Origin: CBDFLD01 sp965249005
GTDB lineage: Bacteria; Acidobacteriota; UBA6911
DNA length: 64,000 nucleotides
Direction: 5' to 3'
NCBI GenBank assembly: GCA_965249005.1
Contig: CBDFLD010000021.1
Coordinates: 62,001 to 126,000, forward strand
In this document: positions 45,713-55,592 of the stretch, piece after piece
Layout: each line of letters starts with the position of its first letter
Position numbering within the stretch: position 1 is the stretch's first letter
The notes under the pieces: generated by a model
What the model was told of the DNA's origin: nothing
The model's database searches: none
Seen by the model: only the letters and a program-made list of their open reading frames with translations
Position numbers and translations under genes: made by a program

Positions 45713-45829
45713 CGTAACATATCTCGAAATTGCCGACTCTAGTGCCCTCGGGTCTCATGGTATAATCTTGTTCCGGTCGTTTCCGAGCCGTCTTGGCTTC
45801 CATAAGGCTTTGCCTCCGGACCCACTTGG

Positions 45830-48253
45830 ATGAAGAAGAACAGACGTAGGCGCTCACGGTCGAGACGAAGGGGCCTAAAAATTGCGATCGTCATCTTCGC
45901 TATTCCTTGCCTGATCCTGCTCGGCGCGCTCGTTCACTACTATTACGTTTTCAACCAACTGATCGAAGAAAAGCTGAAGATGCACCCCAGCTTTCACAGT
46001 ACCGAAATCTACTCGGCACCACTGAAGCTCTATCCGGGAAAGGCGGTTCCCATGGATTCGCTGGTGTCGACCGTGAAACGGTTGGGATACGTGGGTCGAG
46101 TTCCGGCAAATGCTTCCGTTACATCGAACTACCGGATTCGAAAAGACACGCATTTGTACGTCTACAATGACGGATCTGTCCCACTCAGCGGGAACCGCTC
46201 GGTCGAGATCATCGGTTCGACGGAGGGGATCGTATCGATCACGGACGTGTCTACGAAGGAATCCCTGCCGGTGTTCTATCTCAAGCCGGCGCTGCTCAGC
46301 AACGCAATTGACCAGAGTCGTGAAAAGCGCAGGATCGTGCGATACCGAAACCTTCCAGAGGTTCTGATCAATGCGGTACTTGCATCCGAGGATCACCGAT
46401 TCTTTCGCCACAGCGGCATCGACCCAATCCGGATCTTCAAAGCCGCCTATGTCGACATCCAGCAAAGAGACTTGGCTCAAGGCGCCAGCACTTTGACCCA
46501 GCAGTTTGTCAAAAACTACTTTCTCACCCCCGAAAAGGCGTGGAGACGGAAGCTCACCGACGCCTTCATGGCGGTTCTCCTGGAACAACGCCTTTCAAAA
46601 GAACAAATACTTGAACTCTATTGTAATGAAGCATATCTGGGGCAGAGTGGCTCGTTTGCCATTATCGGCTTCGGCGAGGCTGCCAATGCCTTTTTCGACA
46701 AGAACGTAAAAGATTTGAACCTCGGCGAGGCTGCCACTCTGGCCGGCATCATCTCAGCACCGAATCGATACAATCCCGTTCGGCATCCCAGCCGCGCCAA
46801 AGCACGCCGCGACCTGGTGCTAGGGATAATGGAGGGTTACGGGATGATCTCTCAGGAAGAGTTTCAGGAAACGTTACTGCTGCCCCTGGAGGTTACCCCG
46901 ACCTCTAATTTCAATTTTTCCAACGCTCCTTACTTCGTGGATTACGTCCAGGACATCTTGGAAGAAAGACTCGGAGGATCCGCCCTCACGGGCTCGAAAT
47001 ACAAGGTCTATACCAGCCTGAACATGGAATTACAGCAAGCTGCCTTCGAGTCCATTAAACAAGGAGTTTCCGAGTTGGATGAAAAACTGGCTTCCGAAAA
47101 GCGTGCCATCGCAAAGGGAACCGTCCAAGCGAGCCTGATCGCTTTGGACCCGAGAACCGGACATGTTGTAGCAATGGTTGGAGGGAGAAACTACGCCGAC
47201 AGCCAGTATAATCGGATTACACAATCGCAGCGTCAGCCCGGTAGCATCTTCAAACCGTTCGTGTACGCAGCCGCCCTCGAAACAGCTTACACGCGTTCTG
47301 CCCCCTTGACCGCAGTGTCAACGGTGCTGGATCAGCGGACTTCCTTTTCCTTCAGTGACCTGATGTATGAACCGAAGAACTTCAAGAACCAGTACCACGG
47401 TCAGCTGACCATGCGACAAGCCATTACCAAGTCCTCTAACGTTTCCACCATCAAGTTCGCCGAACAAATCGGGTACGAAAAAGTCTCCGACATGGCGAAT
47501 CGGCTCCAGGTCAAGGAGGAGATAGAGCCGTACCCTGCCATGGCCATTGGTGCCTTTGAAGTCACCCCCCTCGTAATGGTCCGGGCGTACACGGCTTTCG
47601 CCAATCAAGGGCAACTCGTGGAGCTGACTCCCATCACGAGGGTCCTTGACCGGGGACGTGACATCATCTGGGAACCCACCTACGAAATACAACAAGCCCT
47701 CACCCCACAAGTAGCCTACATGATTACTTCACTACTGAAATCGGTCATCAGCCGAGGTACCGGTGCGGGGGTCCGCGCGCGTGGATTCGATTTGCCCGCC
47801 GCCGGAAAGACCGGGACTTCGCACGACGGATGGTTCGCGGGATACACCTCGGATCTGCTTTGCATCGTGTGGGTCGGTTTCGACGACAATCGCGAGTTGA
47901 ACCTGTCGGGATCCCAGGCCGCTCTGCCTATCTGGACGGAATTCATGAAGCGCGCCCGGAATCTGTATCCCCTATCGGGAGACCAATTCGAGGTCCCGGA
48001 AGGCGTGGTGCAACTGGAGATCGATCCCTCCACCGGACTGCTGGCAACCGAACGATGCCTGGACCGGGTTCAAGAGTACTTTATCGAAGGAACGGAACCT
48101 GCAATCTCCTGCTACGGAAATAGCTACGAGCAGATGTTCACAGGACCCAGCAGCATTTACCAGACTGCTCCTAAAGACTCCTTTTTGGATGCCGATAACG
48201 AAGAGAACGCAATAGGAGGAGCAAGAACGAGACCTTCGTCCTTGCGACAATGA
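45830..48253 (+). CDS. Class A penicillin-binding protein (PBP1-type)
   Basis: 807 residues, bifunctional peptidoglycan glycosyltransferase and transpeptidase. An Arg-rich cytoplasmic head and one membrane helix (17-39) lead to a UB2H-like region (~60-150), then the GT51 domain with catalytic E187 (ASEDHRFFRHSGID) and GASTLTQQFVKN. The transpeptidase has S472-x-x-K475, S535-S-N537 and K660-T-G. The UB2H-like region and the EIYSAPLKLYPG start resemble PBP1B rather than PBP1A. Inner-membrane enzyme of cell elongation or division. Confidence 0.93.
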   Translation: MKKNRRRRSRSRRRGLKIAIVIFAIPCLILLGALVHYYYVFNQLIEEKLKMHPSFHSTEIYSAPLKLYPGKAVPMDSLVSTVKRLGYVGRVPANASVTSNYRIRKDTHLYVYNDGSVPLSGNRSVEIIGSTEGIVSITDVSTKESLPVFYLKPALLSNAIDQSREKRRIVRYRNLPEVLINAVLASEDHRFFRHSGIDPIRIFKAAYVDIQQRDLAQGASTLTQQFVKNYFLTPEKAWRRKLTDAFMAVLLEQRLSKEQILELYCNEAYLGQSGSFAIIGFGEAANAFFDKNVKDLNLGEAATLAGIISAPNRYNPVRHPSRAKARRDLVLGIMEGYGMISQEEFQETLLLPLEVTPTSNFNFSNAPYFVDYVQDILEERLGGSALTGSKYKVYTSLNMELQQAAFESIKQGVSELDEKLASEKRAIAKGTVQASLIALDPRTGHVVAMVGGRNYADSQYNRITQSQRQPGSIFKPFVYAAALETAYTRSAPLTAVSTVLDQRTSFSFSDLMYEPKNFKNQYHGQLTMRQAITKSSNVSTIKFAEQIGYEKVSDMANRLQVKEEIEPYPAMAIGAFEVTPLVMVRAYTAFANQGQLVELTPITRVLDRGRDIIWEPTYEIQQALTPQVAYMITSLLKSVISRGTGAGVRARGFDLPAAGKTGTSHDGWFAGYTSDLLCIVWVGFDDNRELNLSGSQAALPIWTEFMKRARNLYPLSGDQFEVPEGVVQLEIDPSTGLLATERCLDRVQEYFIEGTEPAISCYGNSYEQMFTGPSSIYQTAPKDSFLDADNEENAIGGARTRPSSLRQ

Positions 48254-48277
48254 TCGCCGCAGACCGGTCCGATTTAG

Positions 48278-51200
48278 ATGACATCCACAGTCTCAGACAA
48301 TGACATGTCTCCCCGGCCGAGCCTGCCAGCTGGCGGTCCGCGACCGCTCGTCCCAGGCAGTTTCATCCAAACTTCAGAGACCCGCAAGTTCCTGTCCTAC
48401 GTTCTGCCACTATTGGCCAAACAGTCCGAACCCGGCCGCACTGGCATCTTGCTGTCCGGTGCCCGGGGGATTGGCAAGACAGAACTCATTCGGTTTGTGG
48501 AAGGACTCCTGGCAGACCCCGCAGGAAGCAATTGGGACATCCTCCCCCAGAGTCTTAGGGATTACTGTCGACCGAAGGAACCGCTGACGTCTTTGTTTCT
48601 CGCAGTACCCAAAGAAACAGAGCCGAACCTGGCTCTGTTTCTGTTGCAAAAGCTCTGCCCCCTGCTCGAGCTCGAGCCCAGAGACTCCGCCGACATGTCT
48701 GCAGAGAGATTCCGCAAGCTCTTGTCTGCTGGGATCCAGAATCAACCGAACATCCCTGCGTTTCTGGCCCTGGACGACCTGTGGCGCCTGAAGAACGTAG
48801 TTAAAATGGAATCCTATCGCGCGAATCTCCAGATCCTCGACATACTCCAAAAGACGTTGTCTACCAAGGGAGCCCTGACTTTCCTGGTAACGAACGATCC
48901 CCAACGGGCGGACATTGAGAACGGCGAAAAATCGTTGTTTGAGAACATCCGGGAAAAGGATTGGGAGCACTTCCGGTTGACGCGAAACCACGTGATTGAC
49001 CTCGTCGCAAACCTGACTCAAGCCTCGCACTTGGAAGCGACTGAGATTCTGAGCCAGCTGCACGCGAAGCTTCCACATTTTCGGCCGAAGGCAGCAACGT
49101 TTGCAAAGATATTCCCCATTCATCCTTCCACCTTTGAAGCAGTCATGGGCATGTGCTCTCACTTGGAGCGGTTTTCGCCGCTTCACTTCATCGAGGCATC
49201 ACTGGAGTCCATCAGGAGAAAACCTGAAGGTGCCATGGTCCTCCCCCATCACCTTTTCACCTTCTGCCACGACAGCCTCAGGGAGTGCGGGTGGCTGCTG
49301 GATAGATTCCGCTCCTACGACCACTTGACAGAGAGTGTGCTTCCGTTTCTGCCAGGCGCGGTAGGGGAGCGGGCGGAACAGTTGATCCAGACAGTGTTCC
49401 TCTTATCTCTATGCGATTCTATGCCTCCGACGATTCGGAACCTCAGCCACGCGACTCCACAGTGGGATAGCCAAATTTCAAGCTATGGCCTCAACGCGGC
49501 GCTGATGTCGGAGATCGAAGAAAAAGGTGCAGACAGCCTGCAGGGTGAGGGCGAGGGTTGGAACCGTCGCTATTTCCTTTCGGAACCTGGTCACGGACTC
49601 AAAACCCAATCGAAACCTGACACCGAAATCTCTCTTCAATTTCCACCTCTGTTTTACGAGTGGCTCCATCGATCTATTCAGGATTGGAGGCCTCACATTG
49701 GGGTATGGTACCAAAAGACGCCGCAGTCGCTACCGGTCCCACTACCAGATTCTTCCTCAGGACCGGAGGGTATCCTACACTTCAAGGGCGCCTTCGAACC
49801 CCTTTGGGCAGAATCCGACATCCAGGCGCTCAAGGAGATGCAACGACCTTGGGCGCTTCTTATCCTCAATCCCTACGAGCCTGTCTCTGATTTTGATACA
49901 TCCCTTGTCGAACTGGCCAAGTTATGGGACCGGCTCATGATCTGGAATCCAGGAACCCCGACTTCGAAAGAGACCGAGGCTCTACTGCACGTGTTCAAGA
50001 ACGAGCACGGGAGACACAGTCAGAACGGTCTCGCGCGGATCCAGGCAAACGCCCCGCTGGAATCGGCTCATCCGCAGCTGGAATCTGTATTGAGCAGACT
50101 CTACGTAGAACGAGGACAGATGATCACGATGGCGGACTCCTGGACGATAGGGCAAGATATTCAAGACCAGAGCCTATCGCAGTACCTGTCTCACAGTCTC
50201 TCGGCATTATCCGCACCGGTTGCCCATTCTGTCTCTGTTCCAGTCAGGCAAGACCACGATCAGATGGAAGCGCGGAGGTTCGCGCTAAAATGGTCGATCC
50301 TACTCTCAGGGACCGATCCTTCCCGTATCGGGAACTCTACGGATGCCGTCAACGCCCTTATGGATTGGTGGAACCGAATCGACGAAGGGACGTTGATCGA
50401 CCGTCTTCACGACCTGCCTCCGGATTTCATGACAAACCATTTCTGGCAGCGTGTTCGAGATCATGAAGGGCCACTCAAGAGAATTGGCCCACTGATCCCG
50501 CGCCTGCGCGACCCGAACGATGACTTCGCCGAGATCATGCTCCAGGTTGCTCGATGCTTTGGAAATGACGAGCGAAGGGCTCAGATCTGGAGAGATTCGC
50601 TAGACAACTTTGCCAGCCTTGTGCGCTGGCTGCCGGGATTCGAGCAGGCACGGAACTACCTGTTCTCTTCTACGCCACCCGCGAAGGACGAACTGGACTC
50701 GATGCGGAATACATTGTTGAACTCTCTGGATTCACCGGAGCTGTTTTTGATAGCCTCGGCGCGTGAAGACTTCGATCGGAAATTCTTGGAGTTCAAATAC
50801 AGCTACGTTGACTACTACTACTCCGCGCACGAGGAGGCACTCAACATTGTCGGCACGGAGAAGATGGGGGCCAGGCTGGACTACGTTAGTCTGCGCAACC
50901 TGGAACGCCTGTCCAACCTGAAGAATTCAGACCAGAGTTACTTGAATCGGATACGCGTCATAGGAAAGTGGGTCCAGAACAATCAGTGCCAGCTCCCGGT
51001 GCGCAAGATTCTCGAACGAGAGCCGCGGTGCTTTTGCGGATTCAACCCGGTCAGCAGCCTCCACGCGTCTGAATCCATCAAACAGATGAGCCTTCTGATC
51101 GAACAGGGCATCCACTACTTCAGAACCACCCTCCGTAGATTTGCCGGTCCCATTATTCTCGAAGTCAAAAACCTTCGAACGGACGAGCTTCGGTCTAAGC

Positions 51201-51328
51201 AAATCGCCGCGCTGTTGAGCCGTGGCCCCATGATGCCGCTCGACACCGAGGCCATTGAGATTCTCAACTTTGCCATACAGAAGCACTCCGAACTTTTCCC
51301 GGAACAATCCCAGATCGTCACAAACTAG
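48278..51328 (+). CDS. Large P-loop ATPase resembling the BrxC/PglY (DUF6079-like) group
   Basis: 1016 residues. Walker A is GARGIGKT (61-68) and Walker B is FLALDD (162-167). A FPIHPSTFE block at 279-287 and a C-terminal CFCGF motif (~918-922) followed by a long helix and LRTDELRSKQIAALLSRG resemble, as I recall them, the BrxC/PglY and DUF6079 ATPases of BREX phage defence. The central half is novel to me. No methyltransferase, PglZ or other BREX gene is adjacent: the upstream gene is a PBP 24 bases before it, and the downstream one is convergent. No good ribosome binding site is seen, so it may be coupled to the PBP gene. Function is unknown. Confidence 0.5.
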   Translation: MTSTVSDNDMSPRPSLPAGGPRPLVPGSFIQTSETRKFLSYVLPLLAKQSEPGRTGILLSGARGIGKTELIRFVEGLLADPAGSNWDILPQSLRDYCRPKEPLTSLFLAVPKETEPNLALFLLQKLCPLLELEPRDSADMSAERFRKLLSAGIQNQPNIPAFLALDDLWRLKNVVKMESYRANLQILDILQKTLSTKGALTFLVTNDPQRADIENGEKSLFENIREKDWEHFRLTRNHVIDLVANLTQASHLEATEILSQLHAKLPHFRPKAATFAKIFPIHPSTFEAVMGMCSHLERFSPLHFIEASLESIRRKPEGAMVLPHHLFTFCHDSLRECGWLLDRFRSYDHLTESVLPFLPGAVGERAEQLIQTVFLLSLCDSMPPTIRNLSHATPQWDSQISSYGLNAALMSEIEEKGADSLQGEGEGWNRRYFLSEPGHGLKTQSKPDTEISLQFPPLFYEWLHRSIQDWRPHIGVWYQKTPQSLPVPLPDSSSGPEGILHFKGAFEPLWAESDIQALKEMQRPWALLILNPYEPVSDFDTSLVELAKLWDRLMIWNPGTPTSKETEALLHVFKNEHGRHSQNGLARIQANAPLESAHPQLESVLSRLYVERGQMITMADSWTIGQDIQDQSLSQYLSHSLSALSAPVAHSVSVPVRQDHDQMEARRFALKWSILLSGTDPSRIGNSTDAVNALMDWWNRIDEGTLIDRLHDLPPDFMTNHFWQRVRDHEGPLKRIGPLIPRLRDPNDDFAEIMLQVARCFGNDERRAQIWRDSLDNFASLVRWLPGFEQARNYLFSSTPPAKDELDSMRNTLLNSLDSPELFLIASAREDFDRKFLEFKYSYVDYYYSAHEEALNIVGTEKMGARLDYVSLRNLERLSNLKNSDQSYLNRIRVIGKWVQNNQCQLPVRKILEREPRCFCGFNPVSSLHASESIKQMSLLIEQGIHYFRTTLRRFAGPIILEVKNLRTDELRSKQIAALLSRGPMMPLDTEAIEILNFAIQKHSELFPEQSQIVTN

Positions 51329-51468
51329 GTAGCCACCGGGGCCTTCACTGGCGTCTTGACCCCAGGGCGGATTTTGCCTTGGGCGCGCGGAGCGCACATC
51401 CAGCACTTCGCCAAGGAATCTTCATGCGGCAAGCGGAGAGCGCAACCAGGTCGCAGATCGGTTGCAAT

Positions 51469-53199
51469 CTACTTCAGCAGGAGAAAGTTCCCAAGAGCGA
51501 GAGCGTCCATTCGGGTGGTGGCAAAACAGTGGAGTGCGTCTTCGGGCGCGCAAACGATGGGCTCGTTTTCGTTGAATGACGTATTGAGAACCATCGGAAT
51601 TCCTGTGCGCTGTCGAAAACCTTCAACCAACCGCCAGAACCTGGGATTTCCCTTCTTCGACACGGACTGCACTCGTCCTGTGTGATCCACGTGTTCCGTC
51701 GCCGGAACGTTGGAGCGCTTGTGCGGCCGCATTTTGAAGACCATTAACATGAATGGAGAGGCAACAGAGTCTTCAAAGTACTCGCTTACGTATTCCTCCA
51801 GTACAGCCGGAGCAAACGGCCGAAAACTCTCGCGGTGCTTGATCCGAAGGTTCAACACGTCCTTCATTTCCGGCTGTCGAGGGTCTGCGAGGATGCTGCG
51901 GTTTCCCAGAGCCCTGGGCCCGAATTCCATCCGGCCCTGGAACCAACCCACGATCTTACCCTGTGCCAGCATATCGGCCGCGCGGTCTTCTATATCCCCG
52001 TACCGCTGGTAGGAGGCACCAAAACTACGGATGGCCTCCTCGAGTTCCCGGTCGCTGAACTCCGGTCCGAGGTACGCATCTTCCATGGCATACGTTCTGG
52101 GATTATTCAGCAGCTCGTTCCAGATATAGAAGGCTACCCCGAGGGCCGTACCACTATCGCCCGCCGCAGGCTGAACGAAAATATGATCGAATGGCGTCTC
52201 CCTCAGCACTCCGCCGTTGGCAACGCTGTTGTATGCTACCCCGCCGGCCATGCATAGGTTCCGGCTACCCGTTTCATCATGCAAATAGTTCAGGATCCTG
52301 TAGAGGTGACTCTCGAGACATTTTTGAAGACTGGCCGCCACATCTCGATGGTGCGCCGTGATCGGCTCGTGCGGTTTCCGGGGAGGTCCGAAAACCTCTG
52401 CCATCTTGGACGAGTACACCCTACCGATATAGGGACTTCCTTCCTCCCAACTCATCTCTACTCCTTCGGTATGATGCGTGAAAAAGTCCAGATTGAGATG
52501 AAACCCGCCGTTGCCGTCCGGTAGGACGATTTGCATCATCTGGTCCATGTATCGAGCCTCTCCATAGGGAGCAAGACCCATCACCTTTCCCTCGTCTCCG
52601 TAGCTCAGAAAACCCAGATACTGCGTGACAGCCGTATAGAAAAGACCGAGCGAATGGGGGAACAGAACCGCGCCTATTTTCTCCATATCGTTGCCCGATC
52701 CGCGGCCCAACATGGTACTGCAGTTGTCCCCGAAGCCATCGATACTGAGCATTGCAGCTTCTTCGAAGGGAGAAACCAAGAAAGCACTCGCCATATGAGC
52801 GACGTGGTGCTCAACGTTGTGAAATTTCATCCTCAGAACCGATTCCGGAACCCCCAGCGAGCTTGCCAAGACTGTCTTGAGATTGCGCACCTTGTCGACA
52901 TTCCGAAGTCGGTCCAGCCCTTGCTGGGTGAACATGAGACGGTTGAACAGGACAAATGTGATCTTGTCGATCAAATGAGCGCTCGGCACATTGGCGATGC
53001 CCATGTGAGACACGTCGGATATCTCGATGCCTGCCTGCTCGAGACAAAAGCGAACGGCAAGAGACGGAAACCCAGCCGAATGCTTGATCCGGTTGAATCG
53101 TTCTTCTTCCGCCGCCGCGACGAGGGCCCCGTTTCTCAACAGGGCAGCCGAAGCATCTCCGTGATATGCATTGATCCCCAGGACGTAAGTATCTGACAT
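51469..53199 (-). CDS. NodU/CmcH-family carbamoyltransferase
   Basis: 576 residues. O-carbamoyltransferase using carbamoyl phosphate and ATP. The Kae1-like N-terminal domain has YHGDASAALLRNG, EEERFNRIKHSAGFP and the metal-binding HNVEHHVAHMASAF; NLCMAGGVAYNSVANG, FGPRALGNRSI and the C-terminal domain with HRESFRPFAPAVL follow. AGGAGA precedes the ATG. Downstream of aminotransferase and UXS genes, it probably carbamoylates a sugar or a secondary metabolite. Confidence 0.9.
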   Translation of the reverse strand: MSDTYVLGINAYHGDASAALLRNGALVAAAEEERFNRIKHSAGFPSLAVRFCLEQAGIEISDVSHMGIANVPSAHLIDKITFVLFNRLMFTQQGLDRLRNVDKVRNLKTVLASSLGVPESVLRMKFHNVEHHVAHMASAFLVSPFEEAAMLSIDGFGDNCSTMLGRGSGNDMEKIGAVLFPHSLGLFYTAVTQYLGFLSYGDEGKVMGLAPYGEARYMDQMMQIVLPDGNGGFHLNLDFFTHHTEGVEMSWEEGSPYIGRVYSSKMAEVFGPPRKPHEPITAHHRDVAASLQKCLESHLYRILNYLHDETGSRNLCMAGGVAYNSVANGGVLRETPFDHIFVQPAAGDSGTALGVAFYIWNELLNNPRTYAMEDAYLGPEFSDRELEEAIRSFGASYQRYGDIEDRAADMLAQGKIVGWFQGRMEFGPRALGNRSILADPRQPEMKDVLNLRIKHRESFRPFAPAVLEEYVSEYFEDSVASPFMLMVFKMRPHKRSNVPATEHVDHTGRVQSVSKKGNPRFWRLVEGFRQRTGIPMVLNTSFNENEPIVCAPEDALHCFATTRMDALALGNFLLLK

Positions 53200-53202
53200 C
53201 AG

Positions 53203-53346
53203 CTATCCGTCTCCTAATTCCAGGACCATCGGCACCCGAACTGCCGAGTCCCATCGCAGGCAGAATACGTCATTCAGAGCCTTTAGACGAGTGAATTCCC
53301 TCGAATCAAGGTAACCTACGGTTTCGTGGATCCTTGCGCCGGACAT
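53203..53346 (-). CDS. Possible 47-residue ORF upstream of the carbamoyltransferase
   Basis: MSGARIHETVGYLDSREFTR then LKALNDVFCLRWDSAVRVPM and VLELGDG, ending 3 bases before the carbamoyltransferase start. Composition is gene-like and the spacing suits an operon, but the ribosome binding site is weak and I recognise no family. The AT-rich stretch just upstream (about 53370-53400) could hold a promoter. Confidence 0.35.
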   Translation of the reverse strand: MSGARIHETVGYLDSREFTRLKALNDVFCLRWDSAVRVPMVLELGDG

Positions 53347-53423
53347 CTCACAATGTTTATCGGTGAACAACTGGAAATTGTTAGTATTATTAGACTTGGG
53401 TTTCCTGGGACACTGCCACAAAC

Positions 53424-53456
53424 GGCTGAAATCTGTCAAAGCCGACAGTTTCAGCC
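53424..53456 (-). terminator. Hairpin spanning the stop of the DegT-family gene
   Basis: GGCTGAAA-T-CTGTC pairs with GACAG-TTTCAGCC around a six-base loop: thirteen pairs with one bulge. It overlaps the stop codon of 53451-54620. No U-run follows, so it may be a weak terminator or an mRNA-stabilising end. Confidence 0.4.
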
Positions 53457-54620
53457 GGTCTGCCGATAGAAACCGGCGATTGACCCGACAACGTGATCTT
53501 TCTGAGCGTCAGACAATTCAGGATAGATCGGCAATGCGAGAGCCTGCTCGGATGTCTCCTCCGCACACGGGAAGTTGCCGCGCCTGTACCCCAGGTAGCG
53601 GAGAGCTTCCTGCTCAGGGAGCGGCATCGGGTAGTAAATCTGGGTTTCGATCCCGCGCGCACTCAAGTACGTCCGGAGCTCGTCACGTGATCGGCAGCGT
53701 GCGACATACTGGTGATACACGTGCTTGCGATCCGGCAATTGGGTTGGCCCCACTATCTCATTCTGGTGGTCGGCCAGCTCGGCCCCGTAATATCGCGCAT
53801 TTTCCGCGCGAGCCGATGTCCATTGCTCGAGGTAGCCCAGCTTGACCAGAAGCACCGCCGCCTGCAGCTCGTCAAGCCTGCTGTTGTAACCGACCACGCG
53901 ATGATCGTACCCGCACATTGCCCCGTGGGTACGAAGAAGCCTGACCCTTTCCGCAATCTCGCCCTTTGCGGTCACGACCATCCCACCATCTCCAACCCCA
54001 CCCAAGTTCTTGGACGGAAAAAAGCTGAAACATCCCACGTCGCCGAGCGAGCCGGCGGGCCTGCTCTTGTACGTCGCTCCAAGGACCTGGCAGCTATCCT
54101 CCACCACTGGAAGATGGTAGGACCTGGCCAGCTCGAGAATCTCATCCATGTCCACGCATTGTCCGAACAGATGCACGGGCAAGATCGCACGCACCGGCGA
54201 ACCGGTGGCCCGGTGAATCAGTTTTCTCGTGTCCGAATGGTAGGTACACTCTTCTCGAATACAGGCACCGACGCGATCGGGATCCATGCCGTAGCTCGGA
54301 CGATCAATGTCGACAAACAACGGTCGCGCTCCCAAATGAACAATTGCCCCGACGGTCCCGAAGAACGTGTACGGAACGGTGATAACCGAGTCACCGGGCC
54401 CAACCCCGACCGCTTGCAATGACAAGCGCAAGGCATCGGAACCCGAGGAAACCCCAATCGCTTCAGGGACTGCGCAAAGCTCTGCGATTCTCGCCTCCAA
54501 TTCGCGAACTTTGACGCCAAGGATAAACTGCTGGCTTGCAAATACTTCATCGACTGCAAGTCGGATAGGTTCCTGGATCGTAGCGTATTGAGCCCTCAGA
54601 TCGAGGAAAGGGACTTGCAT
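53451..54620 (-). CDS. DegT/DnrJ/EryC1-family PLP-dependent sugar aminotransferase
   Basis: 389 residues. The PLP lysine is K204 (FFPSKNLGGVGDGG), with D175 (VVEDSCQ) contacting the pyridine nitrogen. The N-terminus FLDLRAQYATI and SSGSDALRLSL fit the SAT clade. It transfers an amino group to a nucleotide keto-sugar. It starts 9 bases after the UXS-like gene and so is in the same operon, but UDP-xylose is not a keto-sugar substrate. The oxidase that would supply one is not evident here. Confidence 0.9.
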   Translation of the reverse strand: MQVPFLDLRAQYATIQEPIRLAVDEVFASQQFILGVKVRELEARIAELCAVPEAIGVSSGSDALRLSLQAVGVGPGDSVITVPYTFFGTVGAIVHLGARPLFVDIDRPSYGMDPDRVGACIREECTYHSDTRKLIHRATGSPVRAILPVHLFGQCVDMDEILELARSYHLPVVEDSCQVLGATYKSRPAGSLGDVGCFSFFPSKNLGGVGDGGMVVTAKGEIAERVRLLRTHGAMCGYDHRVVGYNSRLDELQAAVLLVKLGYLEQWTSARAENARYYGAELADHQNEIVGPTQLPDRKHVYHQYVARCRSRDELRTYLSARGIETQIYYPMPLPEQEALRYLGYRRGNFPCAEETSEQALALPIYPELSDAQKDHVVGSIAGFYRQTG

Positions 54621-54629
54621 GGGCCGGTT

Positions 54630-55571
54630 TCAGGTCTTGTCGCGAAAGTAATCGATGGTCCGCCGCAATCCCGTTTCTAACGAAACCAGGGGACCCCACT
54701 CCAACAGACGCTTCGCCCGAGTGATATCCGGGCGCCGCACTTTTGGATCGTCTTCAGGCAAGGGCTTGTGAACAATTTCACTGGAACTGGAGATCAAAGC
54801 CCGCACCTTGTTCGCAATGTCCGAGACGCTCAGCTCCTCAGGATTTCCGATGTTTACGGGTTCATGAATCTGCTCGGAATCTGCAGCCGTCAACAAACGA
54901 ATGATCCCATCGACCTCGTCGTCTACGTAGCAAAAGCTCCGGGTCTGATCTCCCTTCCCGTAAATGGTCATGGGCTCACCCCGGAGCGCCTGAACAATGA
55001 AATTCGAAACGACACGACCATCGTGCGGGCGCATCCTCGGGCCGCAAGTATTAAAAATTCGGACAATACGGCTATCGATGCCATGTGACCGGTGGTATGC
55101 CATGGTCAAGGCCTCAGCGAAGCGCTTTGCTTCGTCGTAAACCCCTCGAACGCCGATTGGATTCACGTTGCCCCAGTAGTCCTCGGGCTGTGGGTTGACC
55201 AGTGGGTCCCCATACGTCTCGGACGTACTTGCAAGAAGGAAGCGGGCGCCCTTATCCCGGGCTAGTCCGAGGGTCTTGTGAGCTCCGAGCGCTCCAACTT
55301 TGAGAGTTTGAATCGGTAGCTCCAAGTAGTCTCTGGGGCTGGCCGGAGAGGCGAAGTGCATCACAGCATCCACAGCCCCACTGACGAACACGTACTCGGT
55401 CACATCGTGCTTGACAAACTGGAAGCCCTCCCGGCCCAGGAGATGCGCGATGTTCTCGCGACTGCCGGTCGAGAGATTGTCCAGGCAAACCACTTCGTGC
55501 CCCAACTCCAGCAGCTTGTCGCACAGATGACTTCCGAGGAAACCCGCACCGCCCGTGATGATTACTCGCAT
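54630..55571 (-). CDS. UDP-glucuronate decarboxylase (UDP-xylose synthase)
   Basis: 313 residues of the extended SDR family. GGAGFLGSH (7-15) binds NAD, ASTSETYGDP supplies the catalytic Thr/Ser and Glu, and Y145-x3-K149 completes the active site. NLSTGSRENI, HFASPASPRDY and MRPHDGRVVSNFI are typical of bacterial UXS. It makes UDP-xylose from UDP-glucuronate for surface polysaccharide. It follows the DUF4175 gene by 21 bases. Confidence 0.9.
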   Translation of the reverse strand: MRVIITGGAGFLGSHLCDKLLELGHEVVCLDNLSTGSRENIAHLLGREGFQFVKHDVTEYVFVSGAVDAVMHFASPASPRDYLELPIQTLKVGALGAHKTLGLARDKGARFLLASTSETYGDPLVNPQPEDYWGNVNPIGVRGVYDEAKRFAEALTMAYHRSHGIDSRIVRIFNTCGPRMRPHDGRVVSNFIVQALRGEPMTIYGKGDQTRSFCYVDDEVDGIIRLLTAADSEQIHEPVNIGNPEELSVSDIANKVRALISSSSEIVHKPLPEDDPKVRRPDITRAKRLLEWGPLVSLETGLRRTIDYFRDKT

Positions 55572-55592
55572 AGCTCCCCTAATCGACGTCTT

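Noticed and set aside
48410..49186. A minus-strand frame of 258 codons inside the BrxC/PglY-like gene
   Set aside because: Antisense of the P-loop region; no domain signals.
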